Of a stretch of 37,147 nt of DNA, positions 15,592 through 22,937 are shown piece after piece. The translations under genes were made by a program, and so were the position numbers. Under the pieces are notes generated by a model. That model was not told the DNA's origin and made no database searches. It saw nothing but the letters and a program-made list of their open reading frames with translations. Source of the DNA: Bacteroidales bacterium (GTDB lineage: Bacteria; Bacteroidota; Bacteroidia; Bacteroidales; P3). Position 1 is the stretch's first letter, and every line of letters starts with the position of its first letter. Location of the stretch: positions 1-37,147 of the forward strand of contig JAFTBM010000014.1 in assembly GCA_017455205.1 (NCBI GenBank). Reading direction: 5' to 3'.

Positions 15592-16020
15592 TCAGTCGCT
15601 GACGTTCTGCTTCACTCTGCCTTCGATCAGTGCACGGTCAACCTCGCTGCGCGAGAAATAAAGGCGACCACCCATGCGGTAGCCCTTAATCAGGCCGCGG
15701 CTCATCCAGCGCTCCACCGTCCGCCGACTCACCTTGAGCCACTGGCAAAGGTCGGCCGTATCGACCCACTCCGTCGGCAACCACCTCACCCCTTCGGGGC
15801 GCTCCACCGCCAACGGCGCAGCCTCCCGCGTGGCGGGATATTCTCGCCTCATCAGCTCCACCACCTCCTCATCGCTCATCCGCTCCCCCTCGCGCAGCGA
15901 AAGGCTGAAATTGCTGACCCATCCATCGGGCATCCGATAAAACACATACAGCACCGTAGGCTCACACTCTGCATCGAGCCCAAGCGTGTGCAAAATCGAT
16001 TTTAATTCCTGCTTGTTCAT
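15592..16020 (-). CDS. Helix-turn-helix (excisionase/MerR-like) DNA-binding protein
   Basis: A 142-residue protein. The C-terminal ~50 residues (WVDTADLCQWLKVSRRTVERWMSRGLIKGYRMGGRLYFSRSEVDRAL) form a winged HTH of the HTH_17 type used by excisionases and small regulators: a helix pair, then a GGRLYFSRSEV wing. The N-terminal ~85 residues contain a short beta-rich segment (VLYVFYRMPDGWVSNFSLSL) that I do not recognise. ATG at 16020 gives a MNKQEL start and lies after a promoter box and a perfect 12-bp palindrome, which suggests autoregulation. It precedes DUF6266 and may regulate it; this is inference. Confidence 0.75.
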   Translation of the reverse strand: MNKQELKSILHTLGLDAECEPTVLYVFYRMPDGWVSNFSLSLREGERMSDEEVVELMRREYPATREAAPLAVERPEGVRWLPTEWVDTADLCQWLKVSRRTVERWMSRGLIKGYRMGGRLYFSRSEVDRALIEGRVKQNVSD

Positions 16021-16059
16021 AATAGTATTGTACACTTTAATTGTTAAACAAAAAATTTT

Positions 16060-16071
16060 ATGAACGTTCAT
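16060..16071. promoter_or_regulatory. Palindromic operator candidate of the HTH gene
   Basis: ATGAACGTTCAT is a perfect 12-bp palindrome just downstream of the -7 box at 16076-16083, so it would overlap the transcription start. A bound repressor here would block initiation. Confidence 0.45.
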
Positions 16072-16075
16072 GGTG

Positions 16076-16083
16076 CAAAAGTA
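16076..16083 (-). promoter_or_regulatory. -7 box of the HTH gene
   Basis: The minus strand reads TACTTTTG, matching TAnnTTTG, ~55 bp before the ATG. The nearest upstream TTG is 22 bp away, slightly long. Confidence 0.5.
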
Positions 16084-16231
16084 AAGACAAATACAACAGC
16101 CAGTGCAACAATCTTTTAGACGTGAAAATCACGCACATCTTATGCACCATCCTCGCACCCTTTCCGCTCTATCCTCGCACTTGGTAGCACCATTTCCGCA
16201 CATAGACCGCACCACTGTTGATAAATTTTCA

Positions 16232-16239
16232 TAACTTTG
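16232..16239 (+). promoter_or_regulatory. -7 box upstream of the unrecognised gene at 16327
   Basis: TAACTTTG matches the consensus exactly and lies 87 bp before the proposed GTG start. No well-spaced -33 element is evident. Confidence 0.5.
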
Positions 16240-16326
16240 CAGCAACAATTCGCGTGAAATTTATAAGTTTGTACTATTAATAAAAATAGTTCATATAAGG
16301 ATACGCACAATGATAATCAGCCATTT

Positions 16327-17076
16327 GTGGTTGTCGGCAACAAGTCGATAGCCCCCACTATCGAAAATGTCAAGGCCGAGATTATTGCGCAGCGTATTAT
16401 TCCCGCACGGCAGCTTGACCTATATCTCAACCTTTGGGAGCAGTACCCCGACCTGGAATGGGGTCGCCAGTGCGCAGAAGAGGCTCGAAAAGTGAAAGCC
16501 TTGATGCAGGAGTTCGAAGCCATCTCTGGGCACCCCTCGCAGCCACCATCCGCTGCCAACCATGGCCTACCCTCCAACTTCACCACCACCGCCACCAGCC
16601 CCACACCCGATGCCGCTGCGGGCCACCTCCCCACAGCCATCGACTATCAAAAGATGCACTTCGTTTGGGCCGACACCAAAGAGAAAATCAAGGCCGAACA
16701 GCTGCGCGAATGCATCGGCAACCTGGCTGATATGGGGCTTATCAGCCGCGAACGCACGCAGCAAGAGGCGCTCCGCCGCGGCCTTGGCTACACCTGCAAC
16801 GAGGCCGAACGCAACAGCGAAGCCCCACGGGTGATCTGGCTGGGGCCGACCGACATGCTCTGGATGCTCGTCGATGGTCTGTGGCGCCTCAACCTCATCT
16901 ACAGCAACGGTGGCTCGCAACAAAAATGGAACACCGCCTGCGGCGTATTCCTCCACGCCGACCGCACGCCCTACACCAACAACCTGCGCAACGCACGCTG
17001 CACCAACGCCAAGAAAAAGGAGGAAATGAACCTCAAATTCCTCGGCCCGCTCGCCCGTATGGCTCAAAGCAAATAG
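16327..17076 (+). CDS. Unrecognised hypothetical protein, atypical start
   Basis: I do not recognise this 249-residue protein. Residues 1-70 are helical with many charged residues (QLDLYLNLWEQYPDLEWGRQ, then AEEARKVKALMQEFEA). A Pro/Ser/Thr-rich linker follows at ~70-100. The C-terminal ~140 residues hold a helical segment (KEKIKAEQLRECIGNLADMGLI) and a compact part with several aromatic residues, a CGVFLHADRTPY block and RNARCTNAKKKEE. The only in-frame start candidates are GTG 16327 and non-standard codons. The frame is open back to 16267 but an ATG at 16310 is one base out of register, so the true N terminus may have been lost by a one-base deletion. No signal peptide or membrane segment. 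Confidence 0.6.
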   Translation: MVVGNKSIAPTIENVKAEIIAQRIIPARQLDLYLNLWEQYPDLEWGRQCAEEARKVKALMQEFEAISGHPSQPPSAANHGLPSNFTTTATSPTPDAAAGHLPTAIDYQKMHFVWADTKEKIKAEQLRECIGNLADMGLISRERTQQEALRRGLGYTCNEAERNSEAPRVIWLGPTDMLWMLVDGLWRLNLIYSNGGSQQKWNTACGVFLHADRTPYTNNLRNARCTNAKKKEEMNLKFLGPLARMAQSK

Positions 17077-17188
17077 CCTAAAGTTCTTCCTACTCTTCCA
17101 CCCACCCCCTTCACCTCGCATCACGGCACCCCTCACCATCGTCTAAAAAACGCTTCTTCATCCCCCCAGCCACCCTCCCTGCAGCCTC

Positions 17189-17270
17189 CGCCTATCCGAC
17201 CCGTATCCGCACCGCCCGGATACGGACTTGATACGGAGTGGATACGGAGCGGATACGGAGCGGATACGGA
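17189..17270 (-). repeat. 11-bp-phased dyad array, copy 2 (GATACGGA octamers)
   Basis: GATACGGA occurs at 17219, 17230, 17241, 17252 and 17263, exactly 11 bp apart, with spacers CTT, GTG, GCG and GCG. On the other side of the centre, weaker inverted octamers start at 17211, 17200 (CCCGTATC) and 17189. The 8-bp central step is the same as in copies 1 and 3, but the octamer is changed (GATACGGA rather than GACACGGA). It lies in the 510-bp gap before topA. The rest of that gap shows no gene I can support. Confidence 0.85.
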
Positions 17271-17283
17271 GCGGGTGGGTAGC

Positions 17284-17318
17284 GGAAATTGAGAATTGAG
17301 AACTGAGAATTGAGAATT
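17284..17318 (-). repeat. Five 7-bp repeats beside array copy 2
   Basis: Five consecutive heptamers: GGAAATT, GAGAATT, GAGAACT, GAGAATT, GAGAATT. This is the reverse complement of the CAATTCT family at 1366-1534. It lies 13 bp from the array, on the same relative side as in the other copies. Confidence 0.85.
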
Positions 17319-17587
17319 TTGCCAGCCAACTTGATGCCCGATAGGCGTCGGCTTCCACTTGCCATCCTCCTGGTATCCTACCGCCAACCTCCTGCCACCT
17401 TTCTAATGGCATGCCCCATTTCTCTTGCCATCCTCTCGCCCGCAGACGGCCTACTGCAGGAGGAGCTGTGGCGGCTGAAAAATATTTTTAACCATCGGGA
17501 CACAATAAAGCCGCCGTCGTGGAGTTAATAGAGCCAAAAGAGGGGAAAGCCCCACAGACTAAGACAACCTTAACGCAAAGCAAGCCC

Positions 17588-19942
17588 ATGAAGAATTTGG
17601 TGATAGTGGAGTCGCCTGCCAAGGCCAAGACCATCGAGAAGTTCCTCGGCAAGGACTACACCGTCAAGTCAAGCTACGGCCACATTAGGGATTTGGCCAA
17701 GAAGGAGATGAGCATCGATGTGGCGCACGGCTACGAGCCCCAATACCAGATAAGCGAGGAGAAGCGGTCGCTGGTCAGCGAGCTGAAAAAGGCGGTGTCG
17801 GGAGCCGAACAGGTGTGGTTGGCATCCGATGAGGACCGCGAGGGAGAAGCCATCGCTTGGCACCTGCAAGAGACGCTCAAGCTTGACCCTGCACGGACGC
17901 ACCGCATCGTCTTCAACGAGATCACTCGCACAGCCATCCTCCACGCCATTGAGCACCCGCGGCAGATAGACATGAACCTGGTGGACGCGCAGCAGGCACG
18001 TCGCGTACTCGACCGCCTTGTGGGCTACGAGATAAGTCCCATATTGTGGAGCAAAATCAAGCCTGCCCTCAGTGCGGGTCGCGTGCAGAGCGTGGCCGTC
18101 AGGCTGGTGGTGGACAGGGAGGAGGAAATCCGCCAGTTCGAGAGTGTAGCCTACTTCCGCGTGGTGGCCGACTTTCACCCGCTGGAGGGCGGAAAGGCCA
18201 TCCACGCCGAGCTCAGCCGCCACTTCTCCACCGAGGCCGAGGCACAAGGCTTCTTGGAATACATCGCCGAGGCAAGTTTTGGCGTCAGCAAAATAGAGAC
18301 CCGTCCGACACGGCGCAGCCCCGCTCCCCCCTTCACCACCAGCACCCTGCAGCAGGAGGCCAGCCGCAAGCTGGGCTTCAGCGTAGCGCGGACGATGCAG
18401 GTGGCGCAGCAGCTCTACGAGAGCGGGTACATCACCTACATGCGTACCGACAGCGTAAACCTCAGCGACTTGGCATTGGGCATGGCTCGCAAGGAGATAG
18501 CCTCGCTCTACGGCGAAGCCTACGTCAAGACGCGCCGCTACCAGACGCGCACCAAAGGTGCACAGGAGGCCCACGAGGCCATCCGCCCGACCAACCTCGC
18601 TGTGCAGAGCATCAACGCCGAGGCCAGCCAGCGGCGGCTCTACGAGCTGATATGGAAGCGGACGGTAGCTAGCCAGATGGCCGACGCCGAGATGGAGAAG
18701 ACGGAAATCAAGATAGACTTTACGCCCACGCCCCCAGTCTCGGCCTCAAGCCCATTCGCAGGGATGCACTTCGGATGCACGGGCGAGCAGGTGAAGTTCG
18801 ACGGCTTTTTGAAGGTCTACATCGAAGGGAGCGACGACGAGGGCGAGGACGAGAGCGAGCGACTGCTGCCGCGGATGCCCGAGGGAACACTTCTGGCACT
18901 CGACCGCTGCGAGGCCGCCGAGCACTACACGCAGCACCCCCCGCGCTACACCGAGGCCAGCCTCGTCAAAAAGATGGAAGAGCTGGGCATCGGTCGCCCG
19001 TCGACCTACGCACCCACCATCAGCACCATCCTCAAGCGGGAATACATCATCAAAGAAGACCGCGAAGCCCCCTCGCGCCAATGCACGCAACTTCTCCTGC
19101 AGGAGGGGAAAATCAGCCGCACCACCAAGCAAGAGAAAGGCCACAGCGAGAAAGGGAAACTGGTGCCAACCGACATTGGGCGGGTGGTGAACGACTTCCT
19201 GATGGCTCACTTCACCGACATTATGGACTACAACTTCACGGCCACCGTGGAGAAAGACTTCGACGAGATAGCCGACGGCAAAAAGGAGTGGCGCACGGTG
19301 ATAGAGCAGTTCTATGTACCCTTCCACCGCAACATCGAGCTCACGCAGCAGACCTCGCACCGCACCACGGGCAGCCGCCTGCTGGGCGTCGACCCCAAGA
19401 GCGGCAAGAACGTCTACGCCAAGATAGGGCGCTACGGCACGCTGGTGCAAATCGGCGACACCAATTCCGACGAGAAGCCGCTGTTTGCCTCCATGAAAAA
19501 GAATCAGAGCATAGAGACCATCACCCTCGACGAAGCACTGGCTCTGTTCGCACTGCCACGCAACGTGGGTACGTTTGAAGGCGAGGAGGTGTTGGTCTCG
19601 GTAGGCAAATTTGGCCCTTACGTGCGCCATGCAGGCAAGTTCTATTCGCTCGGCAAGAACGACGACCCCTACGAGATAGCACTCGACAGAGCCATCGATA
19701 TCATCACCACCAAGCGTGCCGCCGAGGCCAAAAAAGAGGAGATGAAGAAGGTCTTCCCGCGCGAAGTGGGCGAATATGAGGGGGCACCCGTCACCGCCAA
19801 CATCGGCAAATACGGCCCTTACCTGACCTACCGTGGCGAGAACTTCCGCGTCCCCAAAGGCACCGACCCGCTGACGCTCAGCATCGACCAGGCCTCAAGC
19901 CTCATCAAAACCACTGCCCAAAAGAATAAAAAGAAAAAATAG
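17588..19942 (+). CDS. topA: DNA topoisomerase I (type IA)
   Basis: This enzyme relaxes negative supercoils through a covalent tyrosine intermediate. The Toprim domain opens with KNLVIVESPAKAKTIEKFLG and carries the acidic triad DEDRE (D81, D83, E85). The catalytic tyrosine is Y284 in GYITYMRTDS. Other family blocks are LSAGRVQSVAVRLVVDRE and GIGRPSTYAPTI. The C terminus has repeated GKFGPYVR / GKYGPYL modules instead of zinc fingers, usual in Bacteroidetes. At 784 residues it has the expected size. I chose ATG 17588 (MKNLVIVES); an extension to 17519 lacks support. It heads the plus-strand cluster to mltG, with GT2 27 bp after. Confidence 0.96.
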   Translation: MKNLVIVESPAKAKTIEKFLGKDYTVKSSYGHIRDLAKKEMSIDVAHGYEPQYQISEEKRSLVSELKKAVSGAEQVWLASDEDREGEAIAWHLQETLKLDPARTHRIVFNEITRTAILHAIEHPRQIDMNLVDAQQARRVLDRLVGYEISPILWSKIKPALSAGRVQSVAVRLVVDREEEIRQFESVAYFRVVADFHPLEGGKAIHAELSRHFSTEAEAQGFLEYIAEASFGVSKIETRPTRRSPAPPFTTSTLQQEASRKLGFSVARTMQVAQQLYESGYITYMRTDSVNLSDLALGMARKEIASLYGEAYVKTRRYQTRTKGAQEAHEAIRPTNLAVQSINAEASQRRLYELIWKRTVASQMADAEMEKTEIKIDFTPTPPVSASSPFAGMHFGCTGEQVKFDGFLKVYIEGSDDEGEDESERLLPRMPEGTLLALDRCEAAEHYTQHPPRYTEASLVKKMEELGIGRPSTYAPTISTILKREYIIKEDREAPSRQCTQLLLQEGKISRTTKQEKGHSEKGKLVPTDIGRVVNDFLMAHFTDIMDYNFTATVEKDFDEIADGKKEWRTVIEQFYVPFHRNIELTQQTSHRTTGSRLLGVDPKSGKNVYAKIGRYGTLVQIGDTNSDEKPLFASMKKNQSIETITLDEALALFALPRNVGTFEGEEVLVSVGKFGPYVRHAGKFYSLGKNDDPYEIALDRAIDIITTKRAAEAKKEEMKKVFPREVGEYEGAPVTANIGKYGPYLTYRGENFRVPKGTDPLTLSIDQASSLIKTTAQKNKKKK

Positions 19943-19969
19943 CACCACCACAGGGCAACCGCAGGGAAG

Positions 19970-21871
19970 ATGAAGTTAGGCGTAGTCATAGTCAACTACA
20001 ACGTCAAATACTATCTCAAGCAGTGCCTGCAATCGGTACTTGGAGCCAACCGACGGCTCGCTGATGGCAGCTCGCTGGAGGTAGAGGTGTGGGTGGCGGA
20101 CAACGACTCCATTGACGGTAGCAGTGCAATGGTCCGTCAGTGCTACCCCAGCGTCCACCTAATCGAAAACCACACCAACGTAGGCTTCGCCCGAGCCAAC
20201 AACCAAGCACTTTCCCAGATTGAGGAGGCCGACTTGCTGCTGCTGCTCAACCCCGACACGGTGGTCTCGGCAGACACCTTCGTGTGCTGTGCCGACTTCA
20301 TGCAATCGCACCCCGACTGCGGTGGGCTGGGAGTGAAAATGGTCGATGGCAACGGGCACTACCTCAAAGAAAGCAAACGTGGCTTCCCCACACCGTCAGC
20401 CGCATTCTTCAAAATCAGCGGCTTGATACACCTCTTTCCCCACTCGCACCGCATCGCAGCCTACTACCTCGGCCACCTCGACCCCGACACCGTGCAACCC
20501 ATAGACATACTCTGCGGCGCCTTTATGATGTTCCGCCAGGAAGTCTACCGCACCATCGGCCCACTGGATGAAAGCTACTTCATGTACGGCGAGGACATCG
20601 ACTACTCGCACCGCATCCTGCAAGCTGGCTACCGCAACTACTACCTCCCCACCACCAGCATCATCCACTACAAAGGCGAAAGCACCCGCAAAGGGTCGTT
20701 CAACTACGTCTACACCTTCTACAACGCCATGGCCATCTTCGTCAGCAAGTACTACACCGCCCGCCGAGCAAAAGCCTACTCGCTGCTGCTGCACATAGCC
20801 ATCTGGCTGCGAGCCACACTGGCTTGGGTTGAACGCATAGCCAACCGAATCGTCATTCCACTACTTGAATTTGCCCTTGCCTACAGCGGCTTCCTACTGC
20901 TGAAAACCCTTTGGCAACACTTCAACGGCTTCCCACCCACCTACTACCCCGAGGTCTACACCACACTCATCGTCCCCCTCTACATCCTGCTGCTGATGGG
21001 GGTCACCTGGCTCACTGGCGGCTACGACCGCCCCATCCGCCTCGGACGCATCGCCCGCGGCATGGGCATCGGCCTACTGCTGCTGCTGGCCTTCTATTCC
21101 CTGCTCGACGAAGATATGCGCTACTCGCGAATGCTGCTCCTACTGGGTTCGACCTGGACACTCCTCTCCACCCTCGCGCTCCGACTGCTGCTCCATCGCC
21201 TGCACGTCAAAGGCCACACCCTTGCATCGAGCAACCAAGGTCGTACCCTCATCGTAGGCTCGGCGGAAGAGACTTCACGCCTTCAGGCACTCCTCCTCTC
21301 GCTCGGTTCGTCCGCCCCCGACATCGAAACCACCACCGACCCCAACCCCGCCCACATCCAATCCCTCCTTCGCCTCAACCATGCCGACAAAGTAATCTTC
21401 TGCGGACGCGACCTCAACCTACGCCACATCATCGAGCTTATGGCCGCGCTCCCCACCCGAGGGGTAAGCTACCTCATCTCCCCCGCCGATTCCGACTACG
21501 CCATAGGTACCGACAGCATCTACTCGCCCGAGCACCTCTACCTCGAAGAGCTTGACACCATCTCCACCCTTGCCAACCAGCGAGCCAAGCGCACTTTCGA
21601 CCTCACCACCGCCCTCCTTGCCCTGCTCCTCTCTCCACTGCTCTTCTGGGTGCAGCGACGCAAACGCACCTACTTCGGCCATTGCCTCGGAGTGCTCTCG
21701 GGCGAACTGACCTGGGTGGGATACACTGGCCACCGTGGTGTATTCACCCCGGCCGACCACTATCGCGGCCTCGCACCCGACCAGCTGCCTAACATCACCC
21801 TGCGCTACATGCGCAACTACTCGGTGAGCATCGACCTCAACATCATCCTTCGCAACTGGAACAACCTATGA
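19970..21871 (+). CDS. GT2 glycosyltransferase fused to a sugar-transferase-like membrane region
   Basis: Residues 1-~270 are a GT-A family 2 glycosyltransferase of the rhamnosyltransferase type: VVIVNYNVKYYLKQCLQSV, VADNDSIDGS, NVGFARANNQAL, LLLNPDTVV, then DESYFMYGEDIDYSHRI. Membrane helices follow at ~290-310, 330-350 and 365-405. A C-terminal part has a Rossmann-like stretch (RTLIVGSAEE) and RAKRTFDLTTALLALLLSPLLFW, which resembles the membrane hairpin of WcaJ/PglC-type initiating phosphoglycosyl transferases. The expected catalytic Asp-Glu pair is not seen, so that half may be degenerate. It likely works at the inner membrane on surface polysaccharide or glycoprotein. It overlaps the next gene by ATGA. 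Confidence 0.82.
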   Translation: MKLGVVIVNYNVKYYLKQCLQSVLGANRRLADGSSLEVEVWVADNDSIDGSSAMVRQCYPSVHLIENHTNVGFARANNQALSQIEEADLLLLLNPDTVVSADTFVCCADFMQSHPDCGGLGVKMVDGNGHYLKESKRGFPTPSAAFFKISGLIHLFPHSHRIAAYYLGHLDPDTVQPIDILCGAFMMFRQEVYRTIGPLDESYFMYGEDIDYSHRILQAGYRNYYLPTTSIIHYKGESTRKGSFNYVYTFYNAMAIFVSKYYTARRAKAYSLLLHIAIWLRATLAWVERIANRIVIPLLEFALAYSGFLLLKTLWQHFNGFPPTYYPEVYTTLIVPLYILLLMGVTWLTGGYDRPIRLGRIARGMGIGLLLLLAFYSLLDEDMRYSRMLLLLGSTWTLLSTLALRLLLHRLHVKGHTLASSNQGRTLIVGSAEETSRLQALLLSLGSSAPDIETTTDPNPAHIQSLLRLNHADKVIFCGRDLNLRHIIELMAALPTRGVSYLISPADSDYAIGTDSIYSPEHLYLEELDTISTLANQRAKRTFDLTTALLALLLSPLLFWVQRRKRTYFGHCLGVLSGELTWVGYTGHRGVFTPADHYRGLAPDQLPNITLRYMRNYSVSIDLNIILRNWNNL

Positions 21872-22509
21872 ACCGCCTTGCCACACTCCTGCTCAGCCTG
21901 CTGCTGCTACCCCTCACTGCCACAGCTCAACGCATTCATGCCTTTGTCAGCTCGGGAGCGGCCATCAGCCAAATCGAAGGCGACGAACTCAAAGGCTTCA
22001 ACCACTTCGGCTACACTGGCGGCGTGGGGGCACTCGTCTCCCTCTCGCAGAGCAACCGCTGGGGAGCCAGCATCGAAGCCGCCTTCTCGCAACGCGGATC
22101 GTACAACAATACGGGCGACCCCTACAGCCTCAAGCTCAACCTCAACTACATCGACATCCCCCTCCTGCTCCACTACCAGGATCCCTACGGCGGCATGCTC
22201 GTTGGCCTTGGCCTCGAGTACAGTCGCCTCGTGCAGCAACCTCACAGCACGATGAAATACAACCCCGCCTACTTCATCCCCGACACCACCGACCTCACCT
22301 TCCTCGCCAACGACCTCTCCGTCGTGGCCGATGCCCGCTTCACCATCTGGCGTGGCCTGCAATTCAACCTCCGCTGGCAATACTCCCTCATCCCCATCAA
22401 AGACCCTTGGGTCTTCACCGAATACAAAAACAACGGCCTCACCACCTACACCTATACCAACCGCTGCCGCAACCACGCCATCTTCCTCCGACTCATCTGG
22501 CAATTCTAA
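21868..22509 (+). CDS. PorT-like outer-membrane beta-barrel protein
   Basis: A 213-residue protein with a Sec signal peptide (ATLLLSLLLLPLTATAQ, cleavage after AQ). Alternating amphipathic strands follow, ending in an aromatic F (LRLIWQF), typical of an outer-membrane barrel. The NLNYIDIPLLLHY block is the hallmark of the PorT / outer-membrane-protein beta-barrel family of Bacteroidetes, some of which support type IX secretion. I cannot tell whether this is true PorT or a paralogue, so no symbol is given. ATG overlaps the glycosyltransferase stop; coaD follows after 11 bp. Confidence 0.75.
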   Translation: MNRLATLLLSLLLLPLTATAQRIHAFVSSGAAISQIEGDELKGFNHFGYTGGVGALVSLSQSNRWGASIEAAFSQRGSYNNTGDPYSLKLNLNYIDIPLLLHYQDPYGGMLVGLGLEYSRLVQQPHSTMKYNPAYFIPDTTDLTFLANDLSVVADARFTIWRGLQFNLRWQYSLIPIKDPWVFTEYKNNGLTTYTYTNRCRNHAIFLRLIWQF

Positions 22510-22520
22510 TCCCCGATGCC

Positions 22521-22937
22521 ATGCCCACCGCCCTCTTCCCTGGATCATTTGACCCCTTCACCGCAGGCCACGAGGCCATCGTGCGCCGCGTGCTGCCCCT
22601 CTTCGACCGCGTGGTGGTGGCCGTGGGTCAAAACAGCGACAAACACTGCATGTTCACCCCCGAAGAGCGTGCCGACCTCATCCGCAGCCGCCTCGCCGAC
22701 TGCCCCACCGTAGTGGTAACCACCTACAACGGCATGACCATCGACCTCTGCCACCGCCTCGGGGCGCAATGCATCATCCGTGGCATCCGCACCGCTGCCG
22801 ACTTCGACTACGAGCAGCTCGTGGCCTCGGTCAATCGGGCGCAGGACCCCACCATCGAGACCCTCCTCGTCCCAGCCGATGCCGACCACCGACACATCAG
22901 TAGCACCCTCGAACGCGAAAAACTACGCCACCGATGA
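22521..22937 (+). CDS. coaD: Pantetheine-phosphate adenylyltransferase, short C terminus
   Basis: CoaD makes dephospho-CoA from 4'-phosphopantetheine and ATP. The nucleotidyltransferase motif is visible as FPGSFDPFTAGHE, together with VAVGQNSDKH, CIIRGIRTAADFDYE and the ISSTLERE block. At 138 residues it is shorter than the usual ~150-160: it ends directly after ISSTLEREKLRHR, without the family's final G-DVS-F-P helix. The ATG at 22521 gives the standard start; a longer frame to 22407 lies inside the upstream gene. Its stop overlaps the recG ATG as ATGA. Confidence 0.88.
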   Translation: MPTALFPGSFDPFTAGHEAIVRRVLPLFDRVVVAVGQNSDKHCMFTPEERADLIRSRLADCPTVVVTTYNGMTIDLCHRLGAQCIIRGIRTAADFDYEQLVASVNRAQDPTIETLLVPADADHRHISSTLEREKLRHR

